Source: Cryptomeria japonica
Taxonomy: Eukaryota; Streptophyta; Pinopsida; Cupressales; Cupressaceae
NCBI RefSeq assembly: GCF_030272615.1
Contig: NC_081411.1
Location: 156,634,971-156,698,970 of the forward strand
DNA length: 64,000 nt
Direction: 5' to 3'
Positions within the stretch are counted from its first letter, which is position 1. Each line of letters opens with the position of its first letter. The translations under genes were made by a program, and so were the position numbers. The notes beneath the pieces were generated by a model. It did no database searches. It was not told the DNA's origin and saw only the letters and a program-made list of their open reading frames with translations. This document shows positions 34,800-45,365 of this stretch, piece after piece.

Positions 34800-35400
34800 C
34801 TACAAAAACAAGGGCATCCAACTTTTGATCATCTGAAAAATGACCACTGATTGTAAGAAAAATATTATCCCAAGATTTAGGCAGTGAACATGATAACATA
34901 ATACACTTATCCCCACCCTCTATCATAACATTAGTTGAATGCAATTGACTCAAGATTGGATTTCATGAATTCAAGTGTTTTGCAATCAAGTCTTCATTCA
35001 TTTTAAGAGAATATAACTTTCTTTTAGAAAGAACTTATTAATGAGACTCTTAATTTTGGTAAATCTCTCCTATTCTATTCCATAATTTATTTGCACTATT
35101 CTCATTTGAAATATTTAATAAAACATAATCTAATAAATAGAAAGAAATAGTGTCATGGGCTCTTTTATCTAATTTCTTCCAATCTTCATTGAACATAATA
35201 TCTAGTTTCTCCTATTTATGAACAAGTCCATTGATCTCTTTCTTCTAGAGATCACCCATTTTTTTAATTTCAAAGCCCATATTTAGAGTTATTTAATTTT
35301 TTAGTGTCCAATTGATACGAGCTAGCCATGATCTCTTATTACACTAGATCTAAAATTGTAAGAAAAAATAATGCACTACCACTGCAGCAAAAAATCAAGC
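34800..35400 (-). pseudogene. Copia-5 gag relic
   Basis: On the minus strand, allowing several stops, one reads MASSYQLDTKKLNNSKYG at about 35325. A capsid pattern typical of UBN2 gag follows: EERDQW, IME*NRR, LINKFFLKEKLYSLKM (frame-corrected), and SLPKSWDNIF with LDALVF. The order and spacing fit a copia gag N-terminal half. It ends near 34800, where pol should begin, so the rest was deleted or replaced. Confidence 0.55.
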
Positions 35401-35407
35401 CAACTTG

Positions 35408-35419
35408 GCTTTGATACCA
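35408..35419 (-). other. primer-binding site of Copia-5
   Basis: TGGTATCAAAGC on the minus strand, one change from the usual TGGTATCAGAGC. A presumed LTR end lies at 35422 (TGTTGA on the plus strand). A possible opposite end TCAACA is at 43153-43158 after removing Copia-6; this would make a very short LTR and is uncertain. Confidence 0.55.
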
Positions 35420-35442
35420 AATGTTGAAAATAGGATGATACT

Positions 35443-35956
35443 TGAAAGGAAATAAAAGAGCAAGGAAAGGAAAATTAATCCAAGAAAGTTTATGATGAAG
35501 TAATAGTTACCATGAGAAAAGCAAAGACCTTGGAGCATCACCCAAATGTAAAGAAGGAGGCACAGGAACTTTTGAAAGGGGAAAAGCAAAGAAAAACCCC
35601 TTGTGATATTATGAATGAGGCAATGCCTAAAAATGAGAGAGAGAGAGAGAGCAAGAAGCTCTTTACAATATTGTCATTAAGAAGAAATGAGAGAGGAGGC
35701 ATCTCTAAAATAGAGATGAGGAGAGGAGTTACAAAGTAACTCCAAATCTATGAATGCCACCATTCATAAAATGTGTGTGCCATGTGTCCACATCCTCTTA
35801 TGGAGGAAATCTAATATTCCTTAATAAAGGAAAATAAAGGAAATGACTTGTCCTCACACATGTACTAGAGGACAAATTACATGTAGGAATTCCGAAGGAA
35901 TATCCTAAATTAAATAAAAATAAACCTAAGCTAAGTAAAGATTAAATATTCTAACA
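35443..35956 (-). mobile_element. 3' LTR of Copia-6
   Basis: 514 bp. On the minus strand it runs from TGTTAGAATATTTAATC to CTTTCA. It contains a (GA)n run of 17 bases. Differences from the other LTR are G in CACAGGAAC and CG in ATTCCGAAGG; the partner has A at both. Confidence 0.95.
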
Positions 35957-35966
35957 CCCCCCCTTA
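35957..35966 (-). other. polypurine tract of Copia-6
   Basis: TAAGGGGGGGG on the minus strand, immediately before the 3' LTR. It overlaps the end of the pol frame. Confidence 0.85.
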
Positions 35967-38900
35967 AGCTTTACTTGGGGAGCTTACATCAAACCCTTCA
36001 ATGGGTTGTAATCCAAGATTTTTACAATGAAATTGGAATTTTTCTTTACAAAGTGGCTTGGTCAAAATATCTGCAACTTGGTCTTCCCCCTTGCAATAGA
36101 GGAGTGAAACTTGCTTGTCTTCAATTTGTTCTCTAATAAAGTGGTGTTGGAGAGAAATGTGTTTTGTCCTTGCATGGAAAACTAGATTTTTAGCCAAGGC
36201 AATGGCACTTTGGTTATCACAATACAATGGAGTTGGTTCATGTTGAGGTAGACCCAAATCTTCAAGTAATCTTCTAAGCCACAAGACTTCTTTGGAAGCA
36301 TTAGTGCATCCTTTGTACTCAGCTTCAGTGGATCCAAGAGAGGTAGATTGTTGCTTTTTACTATTCCAAGAAATTGCTCCTGAACCAACAAAAAAACAAT
36401 AACCACAAGTAGATTTCCCATCATTGGGATCTCCACCTAGATCAGAATCAGTAAAACCTTTTAAAGTAAAATCAGAATTTGCATCATAAAACAAACCTAC
36501 ATTAATTGTTCCTTTGATATATCTTAAAATTCTTTTAGCAACTTTAAAGTGTGTTTGTTGAGGTTTAGACATGAATCTTGAAACCAAACCAACACTATAA
36601 GCAATATCTGGCCTAGTAAGAGCTAAATAATTTAAACTTCCAACTAATTGTCTATACAAAGTAGCATCAACAAGAGGAGTTTGCATATCAAGCATTAACT
36701 TAGTGCCTAATTCAATAGGAATTGAAACATGATGAGCATCATTCATTTTAAACTTATCTATGAGATCTTGAGCATATTTACTTTGAGATAAGAAAATTCC
36801 TTTAGAGGTTTGCCAAATTTGCATTCCTAAGAAATAATGTAAAAGACCTAAATCAGTCATTTGAAATTTTTGATTAAGTTGAAACTTAATATCAGAAATC
36901 AAAGTATTGGAACTTGAAGTAAGAATCAAATCATCTACATACAAGATAATAATTATAATATCATCTTCACTATGTTTAATATACAAGTTAGGATCATTTT
37001 TACTTCTAATAAAGCCTTGAGAAAGAAAGAATTCATTAATCTTTGAATACCACTCCCTAGGAGATTGCTTTAATCCATAAATTGATTTCTTTAATTTACA
37101 AACTAAGTGTGCATTACCTTCTTTAATAAAACCAGGAGGTTGAGACATATAAATTTCTTCATGTAAATCACCATTAAGAAAAGCACTTTTAACATCCATT
37201 TGGTGAATAGGCCAATTCATTCTAGAAGCTAAAGCAAGCACAAGTTTAATTGTAGGCATTTTAGCAACAGGAGCAAACGTTTCATTATAATCTAAGCCTT
37301 CAATTTGAGAAAAACCTCTAGCAACTAATCTAGCTTTGAATTTACTAACTTGATTATTAGCATTCAATTTAGTTTTATAAAGCCACTTGCAAGAAACAAG
37401 ATTTTTACCATGAGGCAAGGGAACTAAATCCCAAGTTTTGTTAGAAATTAGAGTATCATATTCTTCCTTCATTGCTTTTTGCCAATGTGGTTGATTTTTA
37501 GCTTGATCAAATGTTTTAGGATCATTAGAATTCATAATAGTAGTCATTAAAGCATAATTACAATAATTAACTCTCCTAGCTTGAAGTTTATCCATTCTAG
37601 CTAAGTATTCATCACTATCTTGAATTAAATATTTAAACCATTTAGGTATTCTTTTAGAAGTAATGGATTCATCACTAGAAGAAGAGTCATGAGGAGTAGA
37701 GTTATTATTATCATCATCACTATCACTAGAAGGAATAGAAAGAGATACATTAGGAGTAGGGTTAAGAGAAGGAGGTTGGTCCTCCACAAGCACAACTTTG
37801 GTTTGACCAAGTTCATCATCCTTCACTTTAGAACAATCATGAATGCCTTTTTCTGCAATACAAACATCTCTTGCAACTTTTACCTTGTTAGTAATAGGAT
37901 TGTAAACTCTATAACCTTTAGTATTTTCATCATAACCAACAAAAATAAAAGGAGAAGATTTAGCATCTAATTTTTTCCTTTTCTCCTTAGGTTTGTGAAC
38001 ATAAGCTATGGAACCAAAAATTCTTAAATTCTGCAAATTAGGCTTTCTACCAGACCAAGCTTCTTCAGGGGTTTTATCCTTTAAGGCTTTGGTAGGTGTT
38101 CTATTGATTAAATATGTTGCACAAGCCATAGCTTCAGCCCAAAACTTGTAATCCATATTTTTAGCATGCAATAAACATCTAGCCATTTAAACAATTGTCC
38201 TATGCTTCCGTTCTGCCACACCATTTTGTTGTGGTGTATAAGGAACAGTAAGCTCATGTTTAATTCCAAAAGATTTTAAATAAGCATTAAATGCATTATT
38301 GACATATTCTCTTCCATTGTCAGTACGAAAAATCTTAATTTTAGAACCAGATTGCCGTTCTACAAACATATGAAATTCAGTAAAAATATCAAGCACTTGA
38401 TCCTTACTATGAAGGAAATATATCCATGTTCTTCTGGAAAAATCATCAACAAAGGTAAGTGCATACCTTGAACCTTGGATGGAGGGATTCTCCATGGGAC
38501 CCAAGAGATCACTATGAACGAGGTGCAATTTAGTGTATGCCCTCCAAGATTGACCATGAGGAAAGGGTTCCCTATGCATCTTACCACTCATGCAACCATT
38601 GCAAACAATTTGAGAAGGAACAATAGTAGGCAATCCATCAACCATATTTGCTTTTTGCATCAATGAAATATAATCAGAATTGAGATGGCCAAGTCTTTCA
38701 TGCCATATAGTAAAATCAACAGTAGTAAGCAAAGAATACTTTGGAGGAGCAAATTCATAGAACTTGAATAAGTTATCACTATCCATTTTAGCAGTAGCAA
38801 TAACATGATTAGTGTTTGGATCAATGATATAACATACGCCCCTATAAAAGTTAATCTTATAATCTTGACAAAGTTTAGGAACTGAAATCAAATTTGATTT

Positions 38901-39482
38901 TAATTCAGGAACATAAAGAACATCATGTAATTTCCCATTAGGAACATTCACATCACCAATAGCTTCAACTTTACAACTATGATTATTAGCTAATTGAACA
39001 GGAATATTAGAAGTATCGGGATGCAAAGATTCAAAACATTCTTTATGAGAAGTAACATGTTGAGATGCACCAGAATCAATAATCCACTCAAGTGGTTGAG
39101 AAACATTATAAGTACATGTAAATGCATGACGAGATGAATTACCATTATTATTATTACCCTTCTTATAATGAGGTTTATGTTGATTATTTTGATTATTTTG
39201 ATGAATTACAATTATTAGTAATATGGCCATCTTTCCCACAATATGTGCAATGGGGTCTTGTTTGAGAATTATTCCTTTGATTATTGTGATTATTATTATG
39301 ATTATTATTATGAGAATTATTATGATAGGATTTAGAATGAGATTGATAATTAGAAGATTTGTGATTGTTATGATGATTATTATTATGATTATGATTATGT
39401 TTATTATTGTTGGATCTAAAGTTATTATTATGATTTTGATTTTTAGACATAAAAGCATGTTCGCTACTTTTAAGAGTACCAA
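35964..39482 (-). pseudogene. Copia-6 pol: protease, integrase, RT, RNase H
   Basis: Nearly complete pol. Protease active site WIIDSGASQHV at about 39090. Integrase zinc-binding region IWHERLGHLN ... CNGCMSGKM, then core residues in HSDLLGP, FVDDFSRRTW, RTDNGREY and YTPQQNGVAERKH. Reverse transcriptase with [16 protein letters not shown] and active site LYVDDLIL. RNase H with FTDSDLGGD, STEAEYKG and YCDNQSAIA, ending QVADILTKPL. A single nonsense codon, TAA at 38186-38184, lies just after RKHRTIV where relatives have Glu, splitting the frame into 431 and 740 codons. Codons upstream of about 39200 read in this frame overlap gag and are not meaningful. One point change would reopen the frame, so the element may still be mobilised by relatives. 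Confidence 0.93.
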
Positions 39483-40074
39483 ATTGAATTAATTTAGCTT
39501 CCTCTTGACGCAATAAATTACGAAAAATATCATATGTTAATTGAGTAGCTAAGCTAGGAATAGCAAGTTGAGCATGAATATTCGTAATAAATTGTTGAAA
39601 TTGACGAGGAAGACATTTTTTGAGAATGAGATGAATTAAACGTAAATCAGCAAGAGTAACTCCTAAACCAGTTAATTGACTATTAACAGAATCAAACTTT
39701 AATAAGAATTCATCCATAGTTTTAAAATCCGTATATCTTAGATCTTCAAGTTGATCTTGAAGTTGAATTTTTCGGGATTCATTTGAGCTATCATAAGTGG
39801 TTTTTAAAATTTCCCAAGCTTCATGCGCTTTTGTACAATGTCCAATTAAAACATACAAATCAGGAACCATTGAAATACTAATTAAACCAAGTGCTTCCTC
39901 ATTTTGAGCCTTCCATCGATCTAGGTCGGCTTGAGGAGCAGATGTAGCGGGTTCAAATGTCTTATCAGTCGCAACATCCAAAAGGTGTTTGAAACGAAAA
40001 ATAAACGAGATATGTGTTTTCCAAGAATGATAATTGGAACTATTTAATTTAATTTCTGGAATTAATGTAGACAT
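39193..40074 (-). CDS. Copia-6 gag
   Basis: Complete 293-residue frame from MSTLIPEIKLNSSNYHSWK to a stop at 39193. Residues 1-200 form a UBN2-type capsid domain (WEILKTTYDSSNESRKIQL, LTGLGVTLADLRLIHLIL). Residues about 210-270 are an Asn/His-rich linker built mostly of AAT and CAT codons. A zinc knuckle CTYCGKDGHITNNC lies at about 276-289. It binds element RNA and assembles particles. Pol continues in the +1 frame, so gag ends on its own. The start is the first ATG after the leader, and the product aligns from its first residues with the family. Confidence 0.9.
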   Translation of the reverse strand: MSTLIPEIKLNSSNYHSWKTHISFIFRFKHLLDVATDKTFEPATSAPQADLDRWKAQNEEALGLISISMVPDLYVLIGHCTKAHEAWEILKTTYDSSNESRKIQLQDQLEDLRYTDFKTMDEFLLKFDSVNSQLTGLGVTLADLRLIHLILKKCLPRQFQQFITNIHAQLAIPSLATQLTYDIFRNLLRQEEAKLIQFGTLKSSEHAFMSKNQNHNNNFRSNNNKHNHNHNNNHHNNHKSSNYQSHSKSYHNNSHNNNHNNNHNNQRNNSQTRPHCTYCGKDGHITNNCNSSK

Positions 40075-42518
40075 GATAGCAAAATAATGAACAAATTATG
40101 CTTAATAAAAAAAATGCCCTCTTGGATAAAAAAATAAAAAAAATTTTAACCTCCTTGATTAAAAAACTAACCAAATTTGATTAACAAAAATTTTTATTTT
40201 ATTTTATTTTATTTTTTAAAATAACAAAATATTTAAAAATATTTATGAAAGAAGAATAAAATAAAAATTTGTAATAATAAATTTTAAAAACTTAAATTTT
40301 AGTTAAACAAACTATATTAAAACAACTTTAAATTTTTAATTAAAAAAAAAACTATTTATATAAACAAGGTTTATATAATTAAAAAAATTGTTTTTTGTTT
40401 TAAAAAACTTTTGAAAAAAACTTTTTATATATATTAAAAATTTGTATAAACGTTTTAATGTATGGATTAATAAGAAAAGAACTAATTAATATGAAGAAAC
40501 GCCTCAAATGAAAGGCAGAGGCGTTACTGGTTTGAAGAAAATGCAGAGGCACAGGCGACAGAAACGTTTTTGCAGGTTATGATAAGTTTGCAGGGAATAA
40601 GCAACGTTACAGTTATGATAATTTTGCAGTGCACCGTGTCAATAAAAACAGCTCGAGATTGCAAGGAGAGAACTTATGACTTGGTGTAACGGAGGATGAC
40701 TTAGGTTGGAGCGCTTATGTTACAGCGGAAGGAAGTGTGGAGGTGTTATAGACCTGGGGTGAATGCAGCGTGGAGGTGGACTTGTCCAAAACAATGTATC
40801 CAGATCATGGACAACAACTAAACGCCAAGGATCTCAAGATAATAAAGATGGAGAAAAAAGCTCGGAGAGTTCCCCAATATAAAGGGTGGTATCAAAACTG
40901 CGAGAATAAGCTGCTTTTACTGCAACGTGAGGTTATTGATTAAGAGAGCATAAGCTGCTTTACTGCAACATGAGGTCAATGGTTCGAAACTGGAGAAGAA
41001 TAGGTAAGGATTGCAATTTGGTAAAACTAGCTCAAAACAAAGATTGTGACGGAGCCACTCAGATTTGTCTATGCGAGGGCTCTAGCAGAAATTCCTATTG
41101 GATTCGGTATGGATGCAATTGCGAGTTATGTCAAATATTTCTATTTATTTTTGCAGATTATAGAGACAAGGACAAAGATACAAGATTAACAGTGTTGTTT
41201 ATATTTTGCAGATTACAGGTCCAAGAGGTTCGAGACTCTTTCACCCCGTTTAGTTTCAGTTCACAGAATAATGTGAAATTAAAATGTTATTTGTAGAGAT
41301 TCAAATCTTCTATTTAACTATTCCTGTAATCTTGTTTTTCGTTTTGTAATGAGGGTTGGCGAGAGTAGGATCCAGAATACTGATGGAAACTAACGTATAC
41401 AATTTTTTCAGAAGCTATTCATCGACTATTTTTATTTTGCATTCGGAATGCCTACATTAAGTTCAGAAGTAGGGCTCACACTCAAAGACTGAGCTCAAAT
41501 GAAGCCAATCTTAGAGTCTACGGGTGTAAAGGCATATGCTGTCTGTCCCTTAATGATAAACTTATGCAGGTCCTATCCTTACGCAAACCTCAAAGACTTA
41601 AATAATTCTTGTTGATGAGTTTGAAAAAATGAATACAGTGTTTAAAAAAAAAATGTAATTTCTTTAGCAGACCTCTGCTTAAGCTGATACAGATAAACAG
41701 AATTGAAGATAACTTGAGGAAATCTAAAAAATGGAATTATTCAGCTATTCAAATGCTACTTTTAACAGTTAAAAAAAAATTTTGATTTTAGAGTTGATGG
41801 ATGGAGATTTAGTTTTTACTTTGAAAATGATTTTAGATTTTAAATTTTCAATATGCTTAAATACAGAGAAGGTTTGAAATAAACTGATAAAGAATAAATT
41901 ATATCTGCCTTAAAGAGAAATTATAATAGCTTACTACAATTAGTTATTTTTACAATATAAACCCTTTCATTCATCAATAACACCTGCAAATAAAGATGTT
42001 AGGACTGAATGGCAGATTCAAACAAATTGAATCAGAGTAGTTGTAAGCAAGAAAAAGAGTTAAAATCTGCAAGTGAATCAGAAATGAAATTTAATAATAA
42101 ATTAGTTTTGGCGGCAAGCCGACCAAATAAATTAAGAAGACTAAGTTTGGCGGTAAACCTTCCAAACTAAATGAATATGAAATCTAAAATATGCAGGAAA
42201 AGAAGTTAGCACCGGAGTTTTGGCGGCAAGCCTTCCAAAACTTTAAAAAATAATTAAATTTGAACTAGAAAGAAGGAACTTTGGCGGCAAGCCTTCCAAA
42301 GCCCTTTTTAATAAAAAACTAACTAGAATACGAGATTAAACCTACAGGCAAACTTGTTAACAAGTTTGAAAAAAAAAAAGTTAAAATCTGAAACCAAAAC
42401 CTGCACAATAGAAAATATTAGTAAAGGAACTTCTTCTCCTCTCAAGAATGCCTCCAACAAGGTGAACTCCACTGAATGGTAACCTTCATCAAGGTTAACT
42501 TAAAACAAGGATTAGAAA
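40075..42518 (-). other. 2.4-kb leader of Copia-6
   Basis: Non-coding sequence between primer-binding site and gag, far longer than the usual short copia leader. It has three parts: four 21-bp hairpin units at 42107-42300, a mixed middle (40490-42100) with no convincing ORF, and an A/T homopolymer-rich stretch (40080-40470) next to gag. A perfect 8-bp stem, AACGCCTC with GAGGCGTT, lies at 40498-40525. Upstream short ORFs would be expected to hinder scanning ribosomes. Confidence 0.75.
42107..42300 (-). repeat. four hairpin repeats in Copia-6 leader
   Basis: Units of exactly 21 bp at 42107-42127, 42146-42166, 42219-42239 and 42280-42300. Each has outer arms TTTGG and CCAAA. On the RNA strand the inner part is GG-CUUG-CC in three copies and GG-UUUA-CC in one. 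In the first copy the inner stem becomes CGG-CUUG-CCG, leaving a single bulged U. They lie 220-430 nt after the primer-binding site. Confidence 0.85.
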
Positions 42519-42533
42519 CCTGCTCTAATACCA
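42519..42533 (-). other. primer-binding site of Copia-6
   Basis: TGGTATTAGAGCAGG directly follows the LTR on the minus strand. It matches the Met-tRNA type site with one change. Confidence 0.85.
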
Positions 42534-43047
42534 TGAAAGGAAATAAAAGAGCAAGGAAAGGAAAATTAATCCAAGAAAGTTTATGATGAAGTAATAGTTA
42601 CCATGAGAAAAGCAAAGACCTTGGAGCATCACCCAAATGTAAAGAAGGAGGCACAAGAACTTTTGAAAGGGGAAAAGCAAAGAAAAACCCCTTGTGATAT
42701 TATGAATGAGGCAATGCCTAAAAATGAGAGAGAGAGAGAGAGCAAGAAGCTCTTTACAATATTGTCATTAAGAAGAAATGAGAGAGGAGGCATCTCTAAA
42801 ATAGAGATGAGGAGAGGAGTTACAAAGTAACTCCAAATCTATGAATGCCACCATTCATAAAATGTGTGTGCCATGTGTCCACATCCTCTTATGGAGGAAA
42901 TCTAATATTCCTTAATAAAGGAAAATAAAGGAAATGACTTGTCCTCACACATGTACTAGAGGACAAATTACATGTAGGAATTCCAAAGGAATATCCTAAA
43001 TTAAATAAAAATAAACCTAAGCTAAGTAAAGATTAAATATTCTAACA
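42534..43047 (-). mobile_element. 5' LTR of Copia-6
   Basis: 514 bp, almost identical to 35443-35956. It is followed by target duplication ATACT at 43048-43052. Confidence 0.95.
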
Positions 43048-43052
43048 ATACT

Positions 43053-44303
43053 TTATAATGAAATTATCCTAATAATTTTATGCAACCAAATAAACAAATA
43101 GAAATAAATTAAAGATGGAAGTGGATAACAATAAAAATGCAAACTATAATTCAACAATTATGTGAAGTAAAACTCTAAGGGAAAAACTCTACATCCAAAA
43201 AGCTATAAGATTTTTATTAATCCTTCAAATGAGTTACATATAGGCCTAGAATTTGATGGTCTTAATCGTAAATTTTCCAATTTTGGGCTGTATAGGATAA
43301 CATAAAATTTAGGACAGAATTATTTTGGCTCCAAAAGTCCCAAACCGTACATCGTGTTATTGACAACATGGAAAATCACAGCCATTGTTTTTAAAATCAA
43401 TGGTGTATAACGTATGACTAACTTGCATGTTATGCACATTGTACTATGGTTTCAGAGCTAGAATAGTTGCGTCCATAAATTTGTTGTTATTGTGAAGTAT
43501 AATGAATAATTCTCCACCATATAGCATGTTTGTCTAAGCCCATCTCCATCTATTTCAAATGTGGGACTAAGGTTGGAATTATAAACTAACCATATTGGAG
43601 AGTTTGACCAAACTGTAGAAAGGGGAACCCAATGCTTGAGTTAAAGGAAACATTGTAGAAATTAGAGAGAAGTTGTATTGATGTAACCGGATATGAAATT
43701 TGACAGTCACCCTACCTGACATATGAAATTTTTATGATGGCCTGGTCACTTCTATGCTTTTCATTTGACATTTTAAGAAAATAATTAAATTTAAAAGTAG
43801 ATATAAAAAAATATAAAATTATAAAACAATGATAAATTAATGATATATGCAAAAATCTTAAATTTGTTAAATTTCTAAATTCATAGCACAAAGTATTCAA
43901 AATAATCTTGTTTAATATTATATTCTATTTTGAAAACATTCTAAATTAGTGTATATTTACGTCAAGAGGCGTATTAGGCTCACAGATAGATATAAGATTC
44001 TTCGTCAATAAAAATGAAAGTCGTTTAAGTTGATGTGCATTTGGGCGTCAACCAATTTGTTAATTAAGACATTATTATTAAATATATGTCAATGCATAAA
44101 AAGGAAATTGGAGTTTTCTTTTAATGCATATGGAAGTATAATTTTTTTTTTTAAAGCATAATCTATATTATTTAAATTATTACACTCACATACAAATGTA
44201 AAAATGTAATAACCTCCTAAGCTTAACCCTAATAATTTTGACTAATGTTTTTTTAAATAATTTATTCTCAATTGTGTTTCAATCAATCGCATACTCAGGT
44301 ATA
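43053..44303. other. AT-rich region, no gene seen
   Basis: The first hundred bases probably finish the Copia-5 LTR. The rest has no coding signal or recognised repeat. Confidence 0.4.
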
Positions 44304-44456
44304 TCTATCCAAATGGGATAAGCATCCATCCAACTGGGATATGCATCAAACCATATGGGTTAGGCATCTGTCCATACGAGATAGGGTGTTTCATCTATCC
44401 AATGCGGGATAGGCATCTACCCAAATGGGGTAGGAATCTATCCAATTTGGGATAGG
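44304..44456. repeat. tandem array of TATCC-n-GGATA hairpins
   Basis: About seven units of 20-27 bp, each a short inverted repeat around AAAT-like loops: TATCC-AAATG-GGATA (44306-44320), TATCC ... GGATA (44396-44411), TACCC-AAAT-GGGGTA (44418-44432) and TATCC ... GGATA (44439-44454). The TACCC/GGGTA unit changes both arms together. Confidence 0.75.
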
Positions 44457-45129
44457 AAGTGCTATGGCCAAAGACTTATACTCATCGAGAACATCTAGGT
44501 CCTGAGTCACTCTCTAAAGACTACACTCCTCTACTAGGAGTGCATTGAGGTTACCATCCTTAGGAGTAAATAAAATAAAATAACATATGCTTGATTTCCA
44601 CCTCAAAATTTAGCCTAAAGCCTCAGGAAGTCAAGTGAATCCATATGGGAATCCTTCCGAGTATGCAAAGAAATATTTTTAATCTTCCAATTACTAATTC
44701 TATACCCTTTGATTTGAGAAACCAAGGAACTTTGAAAACCAACTACTCACCTTTAACCAACATCCTAATCCCCATCCCCGAATGCCTGGCTACTACGGAC
44801 AACTTCATCCCTAGACTTCCTACATACTTGTTTTCAATATGGGATCAAGGCATAAAATATGTAGTTTTGGTTTCTAACTATGGTTGATGTAAATTGTTTG
44901 GTGCGTACGCAACCCTTTCTAGGGTCGATATCCCAAATAGTTTCTTTGTGGTTGCTACCCACAATGGTAGCTTTATAGAAAATGGGCTCGAGGTGGCCCT
45001 CTGCTTGTGGTCTAAAACAACTAAGTCCTATTTCCTATCATGCATGCCACCCATGTCCCATTATCATCTGCCAAAATTCACCGAGATAAAATAAATTCGA
45101 AAAGAGTCACACACAACCAACCCTAATGG
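44457..45129. other. unassigned
   Basis: No coding content recognised. CACTCCT-CTACT-AGGAGTG near 44524 is an isolated hairpin. The small open frames at 44645-45094 have no family features. Confidence 0.35.
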
Positions 45130-45365
45130 GATTTTCTAAGGTCTAACTGAATGGATGTAAATTCATTTTAAACTTTATCTTCTTACATTATTGATCCAAG
45201 GGGGATTACCCACCCCTTGTATTTTAACATCCATATGACCCTCATTACTCCCGAGCGTTTTATAGGGATGATACAACGAACATCATTATTGCAATTGTAT
45301 TAGGCGTTAAGTGTCGTAGTTCAACACAATGGAATTACCGAATGCTGCTAGGTTTTTATTTCAAC
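45130..45365 (-). mobile_element. relic of a Gypsy-7-type LTR end
   Basis: The minus strand reads in the same order as the last 250 bp of the Gypsy-7 LTR: CATTCGGTAAT, GTTGAACTACGACACTTAAC, GCCTAATA, CATCCCTATAAA, GGAGTAATGAGGG, then the hairpin GGGTAATCCCCCTTGGAT and TTTACATCC. It is diverged but unmistakable. The rest of this LTR may be scattered up to about 47270, where a GC-rich patch and a TA repeat also echo Gypsy-7 LTR parts. Confidence 0.65.

Larger units (their letters stand above)
35443..43047 (-). mobile_element. Copia-6, young near-complete Ty1/copia element
   Basis: 7605-bp element flanked by ATACT at 35438-35442 and 43048-43052. The two 514-bp LTRs differ at two positions by eye, with an equal-length GA run in both. 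All expected parts are present: primer-binding site, a very long leader, gag, pol and polypurine tract. It inserted into the LTR of the older Copia-5. It is the most recent insertion in the window. Confidence 0.97.

Noticed and set aside
35512-35739. 75-codon frame repeated identically at 42603-42830
   Set aside because: It lies antisense inside the young Copia-6 LTRs; identity reflects LTR age, not coding.
39223-39492. 89-codon plus-strand frame rich in Ile/Met
   Set aside because: It is the antisense of the Asn/His codon runs in Copia-6 gag; the low-complexity composition explains it.
43153-43158. TCAACA as the far end of a Copia-5 LTR starting TGTTGA at 35422
   Set aside because: Would give an LTR of only about 130 bp and no second LTR was found for comparison; kept as a possibility only.
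44645-45094. Two adjacent frames of 80 and 66 codons
   Set aside because: No recognisable domains, low complexity, in a region of retroelement debris; not enough to call a gene.
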